A stretch of DNA of 64,000 nucleotides. It comes from Turbatrix aceti. Lineage: Eukaryota; Nematoda; Chromadorea; Rhabditida; Panagrolaimidae. Location: NCBI GenBank assembly GCA_963969345.1, contig OZ017767.1:10608471-10672470 (forward strand), read 5' to 3'. Shown here piece by piece: positions 13,020 through 25,206 of this stretch. Both the position numbers and the translations under genes were made by a program. Position 1 is the stretch's first letter. Every line of letters begins with the position of its first letter. The notes below the pieces were generated by a model. That model was not told the origin of the DNA. It did no database searches and worked only from the letters and a program-made list of their open reading frames with translations.

Positions 13020-16000
13020 TTATTTTTTAGATCGACTAAAGAAACCGCCTTTTTTTGGCTTTCCACCACCGGTAGACGACGTATCAGCCGGTGGAGGACT
13101 GGGTTCGATTTCGGATTGACCAGTAGCTTGTTGTAGTTGTCGTAGCCAACGGCCGAGATCTTCCTGAAAAAAAATTTCAAAAATTAAAAAAAAAAACGTA
13201 AAATTGTAAAAATTTGAACTTTTAAAAATTAAAAAATAACGTCAGGTCAGAAAAAAATCCAGGTGAGTGCACTTACCTCATCATTGGCCTGCAACAGGTA
13301 CTCTGCACCAATTGGGAATCTCAAGCTGAGTACGTGGTTTCTCTTTGCGTGATCTGCGATCTTAACCGAGCATCCAGGAAGGGGAATGCTGGGTTCGCCC
13401 CTGTAGGGCACGTTTTCTGACCGGGTCTTGGCATCTTTGTAGAAGGTGAGCTCGCTATTCTGCAGGACAGCAAACAACTTTTCCCATCCACGACTCGACG
13501 CTTTACGATCAAGTGATTCGTACGTATGCTTGCGTATCAGCGTTCCCTCGAAGGTATCACCAACTTGGGTTCCTAAAAACAACCAAATTAGATAGATAAA
13601 TCATTCACCAATCAACAAAAAATTGCACCACAAAAAAAAACTAAAAAAATAATTAGTGCACAACAGTACCGATAGAATCACGATTATCAAATCGAGCACT
13701 CCTTGAAAGAGAGAGTCTCCATCCGGATGACTCAGATGCAGTCAGACGAGTTCCACGTTCTAAAAAAATCACAAAAACAACAGTCACTTCAAACCACAAC
13801 AAAAAAAGTAGCGAACCAAAAGATTTGTGTTTTGTCGACGGCGAAGGTGACGCGTGGGCGATTTCCTGGGTACTAAATGACAATTCACCTAAAAATACAA
13901 ACAATAGCGATACAGTAAGCCACAAACAACACCACATCATGACCAAAAAAAAAATGTCAAAAGTGTAACCAACCTTCTCCGCTGCGACCGGGTTCACTGC
14001 CAGGGAAGGTGGTTTCTCCGTGAGACGCCTTCTTGCCGGAGGGCGTTGCCTGCTGTTGACCGGGTTTGAATGGACTCGTCGTCGGAGCCGCTCTCGCTTC
14101 CGTGCCGTAGCCGGCGCGTCGCTGGCGTTCCTTGAGTTCGTAGTTTGTGAGTTTTTCGAGTGCAACAAATCTTTCTTCCTGCGCGGAAGCGGATTTCTCA
14201 AATGCTTCGTGCTTTTTGATGAGCGCGATGACTTCTTCGAGATTTCGACCGTAATTTCGAGACTGTAGGTAGGGTTCTTGCGCTGAGAGCCAGGCTTCGG
14301 CGACGGCAGCGTCACGCGCAAACTGGTAGACTTCGAGGATGAGTCGAAGGTACTCCCAGCGATCTTCCCATCGCGTGATCATCTCGCCACGCTCGGTGGT
14401 CAGCTTGACGAGTTTCTTTTCAATCTCGGCAGATGCGTAGTGATTTGCCATGAGGAGGTTGCGTCCAAGGTTGATGCAGGCGTGGAAGTTCTCCTCACGC
14501 GTGTCGATCTCAGCCTTCAGCGACTGGTGATTGTTCATCAGAAGCTCGACACCGCTGACGTCCTTCGGCCTCTCGTGTGATGTCATCTCACGCTTGACCT
14601 CATCGATCCAGAGCAGAAGGTCGCGGACCATGTTCATGAATCTGAACAGGTCAGAGGTATCCTTGAGGCGGTTGGACCTCGCGTCGCACATGGCCTTCAG
14701 CTGTCGCCAGGCCTTGAGCACTTCGGATTCACGGGTTACGATCTCAGCTGCCTTGTCTCCAGCGTAGGAGTCGCGAAGGTAGTTTGCATCTTCTTCGATC
14801 TGGGAAACCTGAGTGCCGATAGCGTCGATGTCCTTCAGGAAATTGTGATGCTTCCTTGACAACGTGCCAACCGTGCTTGAATCCCTGCCAAGTTCGTCCG
14901 GCATGCCATGGGTCTTCTCCAGAATACGCGACAGACAATCTCGGCAATCGTGGAAGAATTTGTGCATCCGTCGACTGGCTTCGAGAATCTGCGAACGAGT
15001 ATCGATGAGTTCGAGCAGATTTTCCCAGGCTTCGTTGAGGCTGTCCTTCCAGAGGGCAATGGTAGGTGCGTCCGTGTGTCCGATACGGATGAGATCGTCG
15101 CAGTTGCCGTTCGCGTTGGCGACTCGTTCGGATCCGACGGCTTCGGTGTCCCGGGCAAATTGCTGGAAGCGTTCCTGGAGCATCTGGACATGCTCGTAAT
15201 CCTGGCCATTTTCGTGGGATCCCGCGACGACTTCCTTGTCCGCAATCCACTGAAGCAGGTCGTCGATCTCGCGGTGCAGGTGGTAGAGCTGGAGGGTTTC
15301 GTCCAGACGAGCGCGTCGATCACGACACAGATCCTGAAGTCCAGCGTAGAGCTTTTCGATCTGAGCCTGACGAAGGACGATCTGTTCCGTGAGCGGGGAT
15401 TTCTCTTCGACAAACTTCTGCGCGCGGGCAGACAGTTCTCGGATTTGGTCGGCGTATCGGTCGATGGCTTCCTGGAGCATGTCGTGTTTGCGAATCTGGT
15501 TTTGTGTCGAGAATTCGTCTTTTCCGCGGTCATCTTGCATCATGTAGAGCTCCTGCTCCGACATCCAGGCTTCAGCCTCGTTGCAGTCGTAGAGGTAGCG
15601 ATGCGCAAGCTCAGCCTCGGCGAGGATCTGTTTACGATCGTCAATGGCCTGTTTCAGCCCATTCCACGCCTCTGTAAGTTCGTTAATTTTGTCTGGGAAG
15701 TTGCCAGCGTGCTCGTAGCCGGTGTCGATGAGTTCCTGGCCGTTGCTCTTGATCTCGTTGATCCAGTTTTCGTGATTATTGACTTCGTCCGCGAGAGACT
15801 GGTTGTTCTTCTGCAGACGATTGCAATCCGTCAGATTCTCACCGAGTTGGGGTGCACGTGCGATAGGCAGACGATCGGTGATGTACAACTTCTCGTCTTC
15901 GACATCGCGCAGAAACTGGAATGCTGCCTTCTTGCGTTCGAGTGCCTGGCGTCGGCCATCGAGGGGCGCCTTCAGCTTCTGGAGTTGTTCTGTGACAGCC

Positions 16001-19000
16001 AGGCGATGAGCCTTGATGTCTTCGAGCGTGTCGGGATGCATTTCCTCGAGTTGGGGCTCCATGTGTTGGAGAGACTCGAGTTGATGCACCTTCTTCTGCA
16101 TCTCGTTTTCGATGAGAGCCTGTCGTGCCATCGCAACGTTGACCGTTGTCAGGTCACGCGGAGCATCTTCGCCACCGATTTGTTGTTCAAGTTGCTGGGC
16201 CCAGTCGCGCATGTCGGCAATGGACTGGACGTAGAGTTGCTGGCGGTTCGCGTCGAAGAGTTTCTGGCCCTTTTCTTCGGTTGTCTTTTCGAGTTGTTCC
16301 CACTGAGTTTCAAGCTCCATGAGTTTGGGGTCGATGGAGTCGACAAAGTCTGGCTTCTCATCGGACAGCTTGATAGCAGCGTGGCGCAGGTGAGCGAGAC
16401 GATCCTTGTTCGACTGGAGTTCAGACTGGAATGCCTGGTGGCGGTTAAACTTGCTCGTGATGGTCTTTGCGTCGCGGTAGGTCTCGTCCTGTGCACGGAT
16501 CATCTTCTCCTCGATCCATTCCCGGAGTTCTTCGCAATCGGAAAGGAACTTCTGGAGGTTGAGTGCCTCGTCGAGCTTCTTGGTGATAGCGTTCGCCTTT
16601 TCCCGGTTCGCCAGACGGCGTTCATCGATATTCCTCGCCTTCTTGTGGATCTTGTCCGCGGCATAGTGTCCATCGTTGCACAGACCATCGCCGAACAAAA
16701 CAACCGACTGAATCTTGTCGTTGTTGGCATCCATGGTCATCAACAAATCCTGGTGACGCTTTTTGAGGAGCTCAGCTTCTTCGAGCGATTGTGGAATTCT
16801 CTCGGTCGCGAGTTGGTTTTCCTGCTGAGCGAGCAGCACCTCAGCCTGCTTGGCATCCTTGAGGAAGATCTGGAGATCCATGCCCTGGCTCAGCATGTGC
16901 TGACGGTTATCCCACATGCGTGAGAGCTCTTCCCAGCCTTCTTCGAGTCCAGCAAGACGCTGTCGAAGGAACATGTACTGGGGATCTGTTTGATCCTGGG
17001 TGACACGGTCTCCCATGGCACGCATCTTGTTGTAGTCCTCTTCGTAGCCGTCAATTTCCTCGCGGATAGCGCTGTGCTGCTGCAGGAGTTGTTCGGCTTC
17101 GGCCATGGACTGGGGTTCGTCTTCGGATGCGACCTGGCGCTGGGTAGCAGAGAGCCACGCTTGGAAGTGGTCGAGATCGCGGAGGAAGCGCTGAAGGTCT
17201 CCGGCTTCGTCGAGCTTGGCTTCGTGTTCGCGGACCTTCTTGTTGAGCACGTCCCAGACATGATGGATGCGTTTGATGTCCTGGCGGATGGCTTCGGCCT
17301 GCTGGGGTTTTTCCTGCTCGATAGAAGCCGCTTCGTGCTGCAGAGAATCCAGTTTGGCCTGGATAGCCGTCAGGTCGCGTTCCATCATGGACAGACGTCG
17401 CTGGAGTTTCATGACACCGCTGAGATCGTTGGTAAGATCGTCGGAATCTTCGAGAATTCTGGTCTTGTCCTCGATCCAGGTAATTGTTTCCTGGCAGTCG
17501 ATGCGGAAGGTTTCGATGCGATGGGCGCGTTCGAGTTCGGTCTGCTTCTGGTTGACCATGTCCTGGAGCTGAGCCCAGCGGGCGTTGAGCGTGTTCTGGC
17601 GCCGGAGGATGTCGTCCGAGTTGGGATGATCGACATCGAGGAGTTGACGTGCGAGGATGTTCACCTGCTTGACCTTTGCTTCCTGGGATTCCATGTCCTT
17701 TTCCAGGGTTTCGAATCTATGCTTCATGATCTCGACTTCTTCGAGGTCGTTTGTAGGGATGAGGGTCTCGAGAAGTTTGCCCTTGTCATCGATCCACTTT
17801 TCAACGGCATCGGCATCGCTCAGCATCTTGTACAGACTGAGAGCGTCGATGAGTCGCTGCTTACGCATGGAAGACAGCGATTCGACGTCGTGCTTCTTCT
17901 GGGCGGTCTCCTTGATGCGATTGATGACATCCGGATGAACACGGGCCTCTTCTGGGAGCTGCTCGACCGAAGCCTGCAGGGTTTCGAGATGTCGTTCGAA
18001 CTGGACGAGTTCATCGTTGACGCCATCGTGCTTGCGAAGTAGCGCCTGGGTCGTCGATTCGTCGCGTCCGATGTCATCGCTGCTGATAACACGCAGGGTA
18101 TCGACCAGCTTGGCATCGACTTCGTCAGCGTCGGTGAAGAACTGATAGTAATCGACGCCGCCTTCGAGAGTGCGTCGCCGGGCTGCGGCGAGTTTCCTCA
18201 GGCGATCGAGGTAATTCTTTGCGTCGACGACCTTGTCGGCCTGTTGGTCGGCTCCGGGGACACCCTCGGCAACCAGAGCCTTCTGCTGGTCATCGATGCT
18301 GTCGAGATCCCGCGAGAGTGCATCCAGATTATTCTCAGCATTTTTATGCTGCGCAAGAAGTCGGTTGACAGACGTGATATCCCGGCCAATGTCTGTGATC
18401 GCGAGGACCTGTTCCTGGTCTCGGAAGTTGTTGATGAGCTCGTCAAAGTCAAAGACAAACTGGTGAAGACGTTTGTTGTCCTCCAGACGAGCCTTTCGGG
18501 CCGCGGCAAGGTCGACGAGTTCTTGGTGCCGTTTGACGAGGTCATCGAGGGCTGCGCGAAGGATGGACGGGTCGACGGGCAGGTAGCCATCGCCCTGGGG
18601 TCCTTCGGGGCGAAGGTACTGCTCCGCCTGGCCCTGGACATTCTGGATCTGCTCGTTGATGATATTGATATCCGATTCCTGCAGGTCATGTTGCTGGAGG
18701 AGGTCGTCGACTTCCTGGAGGTGGTCTCCCAGGTGATCGGCCAGAAGCTTGCGCTTGATTTCGTCGCATTCATCATGGACGTTGCGGATGTCGTAGAACA
18801 CACGCTGCGCACACAGGGTGAGGTTGAGGTGGTCACGACGAAGTTGCAGACTCTCAAGCAGCTTGTTCCAGAGCTCAAGGACGTGATCCTTGCGGGTATC
18901 GATGCGCTCGATGTCGTGGTACTTCTCAGACCGGAGTTCGTCCGCAACGTTGACCACAGCGGTCACGCGTTCTTCATACGCGTAGATATCCGTCTCGATA

Positions 19001-22000
19001 GCCTCGTGCTTCTTCTTCGCAGCTTCGACGCTGCCAATATCGTTGCCAAAGTTCTCCTGGTTGACGAGGCGCTGGTTTTCAGCGAGCCAGGTTTCACGCA
19101 TGCCGGCCTTGCGATCAAAGCGCGCGGCGAGTTGTTCGAGTTTCTCCTGACGAATGAGTTCTTCTTTCAGCGCGAGTTCCCGGGTGTGCTCGGCTTTCTC
19201 GAGATCCACCCAGGCAGAGTTGATGTCGGCGACTGTGTGGCCTTCGCGGGGACGGAAGAGGCGCTGATTGTTCGCGCGCATCTTGCTGATCAGCGAGAAG
19301 AAGAGCACCTCGAGTTCGCCTTTTTCCGTGAATTTCGGTGGCTTTTCCTGCGTTCTGTACGCGTTGAACTCGGCAAGCTGCTTCTGAACTCCTGTCAGTG
19401 AATTTTCAAATTCACGGTTATTCAGGTTTTGGATGGTCTGCTGAATCCAGGCCAGAAGATCGCTGGAGATGGTTTCATACTTGTTTTTGAGGTTTTCGTT
19501 TTCGATCATTTCGTTGAGGACTTTGCCGACACGCTTGCCCTGGATGTTCTCCTGCTTCATCTTGTTGAAGTAGTGGTAGTACGTCACGACGTACGTGATG
19601 ATAGACTTGTCATCCGGCACCTCAACATTGACATCCTCAGCATCAAGGAAGCTGGGAAGTCCCAGCTGAGATTCAGCAACGCCGAACGCATTTCGGAGAT
19701 TGTGAAGAGCATTGGACTTCTGAAGAGAATCGTAATCGATGAGGTCAGGCCGATGCTTGTGGATGAGAGCGTTGAATGCCATGCCGTCGCGCCAGGAAGA
19801 CGTAAAGTTCTTGACGTTGACATTCTTGTAGCCAGCGGTCTTCATCTGGCACCAGAGAAGGAGTGCTTCCTTGGCGGAGCGAGTTTCCTGGTTGTCGACG
19901 TCCTCGAACGTGATATCCTGGATCTGGAAGCGCAGGATGATGGTCCAGATGAGGCCGAGTGTCAGACGGGAGTTTCCGTCGACGATATCGGTTGAGCCGC
20001 AGTTTTCGAGGTGAACGTGCTGGTCTCGAAGAAATTGGAGTGCTTTGTCGACGTTTTCGAGGCAGTGAATTCGCATTTTGCCTTTCGTCGGTCTCGGCAG
20101 GCGTTCACCTGACAGCACCTGGAGTAGTCTCAGGAGCATCTTGCCGTCCCGGAGGTCGACGTAGAGGTCGTTGATCTTGCAGTTCACGCGGATGAGGTGG
20201 GAATTGATCCATTTTGAGAAGGTCTTTTTTTGTACTGATTCACGTTCGTCTAAAAAATAAAAAAATTGTAAAACGGTTTTTTATGGATAAAATAAATTTT
20301 CTCATGACTTTTACAAATAGAGAACCCATAAAATATGTTTTTTGTACGTGCTGAGAAAAAAACTTAAGCAAACATGAAAAAGCTCCATCCCGATCGATGA
20401 AAAAAGACCTGAACAGACAAAAAAAAATTATACTATGATACAAACCCCTCAAATGCCGAATTCGAAAATGAAGAATGTCGCTGAGGTCGGCGTTGTTGTT
20501 GCTGACATCCTCGTCGTCGTCGTCGTCCTCGTCGTCGACGATATCGATGACAGTGACCTTCGATGCATCAGAGTCGCTATCAGCAGCGGTGCCGGTGATG
20601 TCGTCGTCTTCGGTGACCACGTTCCCATTTGTGGTGGACATGGTGAGAAAATATCAGTCAGTAGACCTTACGAATGACTATTCGTAAAGGTAGTGAGGTA
20701 ACTGACTGACTGATGGGTTTTTGTGTTCCACTACCCACCACAACAACAGATACGGGGGCGATGGAGAAAAATGTGCAGAAGATGAGGTAACGAGCGTCCG
20801 CCTATGATATAATATTTTTTTTTGGTGATGCTTCTTCGATTCTATCAACACCGTTCCTTGCTCTACAGGTATGTATACACACCGGCGTACACACCTGTAT
20901 GCATGCGTGCATGATATCGTTTTCCTGGTCCTCACCTGGACAGGTAGGCAGGCAGGTAGGCAGGTAGACGTGTGCGTATAAGTCAGTTTGCATGAGTCCT
21001 CCCTTTTTTCTTCGTCCTCCGACATGCGTGAATTCTGAGAACAACGAACAACGATGATGACACAAACAATGGTGACTGACTGCGTCGCCCAGGTAAAAAA
21101 TAGCTTACTCATGGACATGCCAGGCGACAGGGGGGAGGGGGGGGGGAAATACGTCAACAAAAAATAAAAGCATTCCCCGTGCAGATAAGGTCCAAAAACG
21201 GTGAAATCGATTGATTACTCTGTCCTTGCCTGTCCAGGGCTTGTACGGAAAAGATTGAAAAGCAAACAAGTCTATCGTTTCCAGGGGACTGTTTCCGAGA
21301 CAAGAGTAAAGCTATCGTTTCACGAAACGATAGCTTTACCTTCTAAGGTGTGGTTTATTTGACAGATTTAAGACCGATTTTTTTTGTCTGCAGTAACTTA
21401 ACGGAAATTTTTTTGTAAAATTTAATAAATAAGTGTCAAACATAATTTAGAGACTAATCGATCTGGCAAAGTTACGAATAGTTCCGAATTGGCATTTTTG
21501 AGGTTTTTTGAAGGCGGCATGGCACAAAAATTAATTTACAGAAAAAAAGAGGGATTTCTCCTCAAAAAATGCCGAAATCAAAGTTTTTTTGAAAAAATTG
21601 ATTTTTTTTCAAATTTAATCTGTGATGGATTTTTTCTGTGGAAACATGTTTTTAAATTACAAAAAAATATTTTGTCAATAATAAATTCCATATTTTTTAA
21701 ATGCCACAGATTTTGGTTCAAATGCGCTAAAAAAATAGGAAAAATGCCATTTTTGATACCTTGTAATTCCATTTTTTTCCAAATTTCATAATGATTGTCC
21801 GTCAAGTCATTTCTGAATCCTGTGTGAATTTTAGAGTTCCTTAAAACTCAAACGTCCCCCCCCCCTTTTTCATGCAACTTTTCCCTCTGTTGTGACGGAA
21901 GAAAAAAATATAGTGAAAAGACAAAACCCAAAAGCAAAACCAACAATTTAAATAGTAGACAACTAGCCCCGAAGAGGAGGGGAGAGAATTCTCTTGAGAT

Positions 22001-22881
22001 TTGGCGAGCGAGCGACAAAGACAACGAGGATTTTGTCTCTCTTCCGCCTTTCTTTCTTTCTTTTTTTTTTACTCCCGCATGAAAGGCTGGCTGTGGATGG
22101 CATGCAAGCCAAGCCAAGTCGCCTGCTGTGCTGTGTCCTCGTTGGTTTCAGTCAGAAAAGCAGACAGACAGCCGAGGGCGAAGCGACGGAAGGCTAACAA
22201 ATCAATTCAAATACAATGCAGAGCAATGAATTATCTACAACAATATGTCTTGGCGCCATGGACGACATGGCTCGTTTGAGAGGGGGTTTCAGAAACGGAA
22301 CAGAAAATATTGTCGTAGCCAGAATGAAGAAGTGAGGTTCAAAAAAAAACAAAAAAAAACAGACTTTTTTATTTTGTCGTCAAAAAAAGATTCCAAAAAA
22401 TTTTAAAAAACGACTTTTAAAAGAATAAATTAAAGGTAAAAAATTTGCATAAAAAATAGAAAAAAGACGCCAACAGCCCAAAAAAAATGCAAAATTAAAA
22501 CAAATAATTTTTTTTCATAAAAAATATGTGAAGAAATGAGGTTAAAAAAAACAAAAAAAATTAATTTTTTTTAGTAAAATTCAATAAAATTGGCTCTTCA
22601 AAAAATGACAAAAATAAAGGTAAAAAATTTGCAAAAAAATAAAAAAAAGACTCCAGCAACCCAAAAAAATGTAAAATAAAACCCAAAAAAAATTTTTCAA
22701 CAAAAAAAAATTGTTCTAAACCCCAAAAAAATCACGAACCTGCCAAAGTCTTAATCCTCATCCGTTCAAAAAGATTGGAAGACGAGTTGTCATCGTATGG
22801 ATCGCCTTCATAATTTTCGTCATCGACGTCTCTGCCATTGGAGTAATCCATAGCTGATCTCACTGCTATGTCTGTGGTCAT
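13020..22881 (-). CDS. unc-70: beta-spectrin (UNC-70/SPTBN type), canonical first-exon form
   Basis: Coding exons: 22881-22740, 20249-13974, 13888-13817, 13759-13670, 13572-13277 and 13163-13020, about 2339 residues; human beta-II has about 2364. The first exon carries DYSNGRD and ends FERMRIKTLA, which joins DERESVQKKTFSKW exactly as in other beta-spectrins. Order: tandem CH domains that bind actin, then about 17 triple-helix spectrin repeats in one 6.3-kb exon. The last part includes the tetramerisation half-repeat. Next comes a Ser-rich linker, a PH domain (exon 13572-13277, GTQVGDTFEGTLIRKH to LLQANDE) and a basic tail ending FFSRSKK. It cross-links actin and ankyrin under the plasma membrane. 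The two short linker exons are 72 and 90 bases, both phase 1 at each end, so either can be skipped in frame. Confidence 0.96.
20446..20641 (-). CDS. unc-70: alternative acidic first coding exon of beta-spectrin
   Basis: This exon starts at ATG 20641, encodes 65 residues and ends in phase 1 at a GTTTGT donor, so it joins the same common exon (from 20249) as the canonical exon 2.1 kb upstream. Its product is acidic (DIVDDEDDDDDEDV) and ends DILHFRIRHLR before DERESVQKK. No acceptor is seen directly before the ATG, so it is a separate first exon, not an internal one. This isoform would be 2357 residues. The acidic run is encoded by a GAC/GAT-type simple repeat. Promoter choice would decide the N-terminus next to the actin-binding CH domains. 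Confidence 0.75.
20642..22739. other. unc-70 intron/alternative promoter region
   Basis: This is an intron for the canonical spectrin isoform and the upstream region for the acidic one. It holds a CAGG/TAGG simple repeat near 20939-20968, a perfect 16-bp hairpin at 21306-21339, and A-rich stretches at 22340-22730. No other coding is supported. Confidence 0.6.
21306..21339. repeat. perfect 16-bp inverted repeat with 2-base loop
   Basis: The two arms, GTAAAGCTATCGTTTC and its exact reverse complement, are separated by AC only. It lies about 0.7 kb upstream of the acidic spectrin first exon. The word CTATCGTTTC also occurs once more about 35 bases before. It is a cruciform or hairpin candidate with no known function. 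Confidence 0.8.
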
Positions 22882-24085
22882 GATGCTTGGTTACTTTCAA
22901 TTTTGCCACAGGGGTTTTTGTCTAAAAAAATTTATTTTCGATAAAATGCATTTCATTTCCTGCTTTGTTTTTTTTTGATCAGTTGGTCATCCATCCATCC
23001 GTTCGCCCCGATCGCGGCAAACGGGCAGCTGTTGGGATGCCACTGCCATCCTGACGTGAATCATCCACCTGGCAACAAGCACACAAACCAGCCAGGCAGG
23101 TGAGGTCAGAGGCCGCCAGGCAGGTGAATCAGCATGAAAAAACAAAAAAAAATCACTTACAGCTCTGTTTTGATTTTTTTTCGTCTTTGCAAAAAAATCT
23201 GGCAATCGATGGAATTAGCGATCGAATGAATAAATGAGAGTTAGAGAAGATTCCCAGCAAACACACACTTGTTGCGCTCAAGCGGTGTAGGCGAAGGATA
23301 GAGAAGAGTTTGGCGGCTTGGAAGAATCGTTCCGATGCCAGACGACGACGGCGGCGGCGCGAGCAATGTTGCTGCTGCTGCTATGGCTGTGGCTGCTCGG
23401 GATGGATGGTGGATAGAAGAACGAGCGCCTCTTCTTCCTCTCTGCAAAAATTACACAACGATACATAAATTGGGAGCGGCGGCAGAGGCAGTGGTGGTGG
23501 TGGTGTGATCGTAAACTTTTGCCTCCTCTCGCGAGACGAGGCGCAACATGGACACGGATAAATAGTAAAAATAAAGAATTGAGGCACGAAAAAAAAAATA
23601 TAAATAAATGCCAGCCACGGCACAGGAACATAGGCTGCTGCCCGGGGGAAGCACGGCGCGGGTGACAAAATTTACACGGTTTCAAATTTCGGTCAAAAAA
23701 CTGAGTTTTAATTTTGCACGATTGGGGCACTGAATGGCACGAACGTCAATCGATGGATTTTTTGACACCTAGGAGTGAACTTTTTTTTGAATGATAAAAA
23801 TTCACGCCTATGCCAGAAACAGGCTTAGTCAGGGTGGTCCAAATCTTTTCCGGGTAACAACAGATTTCTGGGTGGTCCATTTCGAACTAGAGAAAATATT
23901 TTCACACTAAAGTGTCAAAAAAAATCACACATTATTTTTTTTTCGGCAAAAAACATTTTATCCAGTAAAAATGCTTACAAACGCGATAAAAAATTTTACG
24001 ACCAGGAAATTGGTCTAGATCGACCAAAATCGCAACAGAACACTCAAATTCCATCGGAACCTCCAAAAATCGGAACAAAAAAAAG
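22882..24085. other. upstream region of canonical unc-70 promoter
   Basis: No gene is visible. The sequence has mixed composition, with CCAGGCAGG-type words near 23090 and a GGC/GCT-rich stretch at 23340-23400. It presumably contains the promoter of the canonical spectrin exon. Confidence 0.45.
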
Positions 24086-24420
24086 AATGGCAAAATGCAA
24101 ATTCACTGCCACGAAAACGTCGACAAAGCACTCCAGTTTCTTCGAGACCAACACGTTCACCTCGAAAACTGCGGCTCAACCGATATCGTCGACGGAAACT
24201 CCCGTCTGACACTCGGCCTCATCTGGACCATCATCCTGCGCTTCCAGATCCAGGATATCACGTTCGAGGACGTCGACAACCAGGAAACTCGCTCCGCCAA
24301 GGAAGCACTCCTTCTCTGGTGCCAGATGAAGACCGCTGGCTACAAGAATGTCAACGTCAAGAACTTTGGCGTGACGGCATGGCATTCAACAGTTTCATCG
24401 ATTTGACCTGATGGATTATA
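24086..24420 (+). pseudogene. truncated inverted duplicate of the beta-spectrin CH1/CH2 boundary
   Basis: From about 24086 the plus strand repeats the minus-strand spectrin coding region near 20080-19770. About 200 bases from 24170 to 24363 look essentially identical, synonymous sites included; the first ~80 bases carry a few substitutions. After AAGAACTTT the copy lacks about 10 bases, which shifts the frame, and it decays past ~24395 into a stop. There is no upstream CH1 start and no downstream repeats, so it cannot make spectrin. The copy is about 4 kb from its parent and opposite in orientation. The lack of silent changes points to a recent duplication or to gene conversion. Confidence 0.9.
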
Positions 24421-25206
24421 CGACTGCCTAGGGCGCCTCGTAGTCAGCGTGAAACAACGAAATACGTACGAACTTTCGACTTTTTTGTCGCAGAGAGAAA
24501 AAAGAGACGCAACAACACGTCTAAAAATAGAAAAAAAAACACACGTAAAAATAAGGCTCACAGACGAGAGTTATTTTCGTTCGCACAATTGCCAGGGGTT
24601 TAGGGGGCGAATTCAGTGGTGCACAAAAATTTAAAAAAAAAATTAGTCATCAATCTGAGTTTTTTCGGGCAAAAATAATTTTTTGTTTTGAACCAATTAA
24701 AAAAGCCGTCAGAAAGACAAATATCAGAATATCAGGCAAAATTGTCAATAAATTCAAATGGTCGGGAGTTGACTGGGAAAACAAAACGAACGCCAACTGC
24801 CGCCAGAGCCATCCCATCCCATCCACGATCATCGGCGTCGGCAGGCAGGAACTTTCATTGCCGCAGGCCAGGCCGTCAGTCAGCAATGAAAGTATTGCCC
24901 GTCGTTGTCGTCGTTGTCCTCGTCACCAACAACTATCCCAAAGCATCGATTAAAAACTGAGCAAAAAAAAAGAGAATGAATGGTGGGTGTCTTTTTTTTC
25001 CCTCCTCCTCCGCCAGCGGCAACGAGGAGGGGAAAAAACTGGGAGGAAGGCGGAGGGAAAGAAAGAAACAGAAACGAGAAGGAGAAAGACTTGTCATGTA
25101 CAACCCCAACCAATTCAGCCCAGTCATCCATCGGCCTCGGCCTCAGCCCCGGGCGGCCCAGAAACACAAACGCTAACGCTGCTTGCGGGATCCCGCGCCA
25201 GCTAAA
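24421..25206. other. non-coding DNA between spectrin duplicate and foldback element
   Basis: No coding or RNA gene is supported. It includes purine-rich tracts near 25020-25090. Confidence 0.5.

Noticed and set aside
14908..16923. 671-codon plus-strand open frame
   Set aside because: It is the antisense shadow of the single large beta-spectrin exon, with Leu/Val-rich translation caused by codon bias on the other strand.
24903..25200. Open frames with His/Lys/Glu-rich translations
   Set aside because: Purine-rich simple sequence with overlapping frames on both strands. None has a plausible start and splice pattern.
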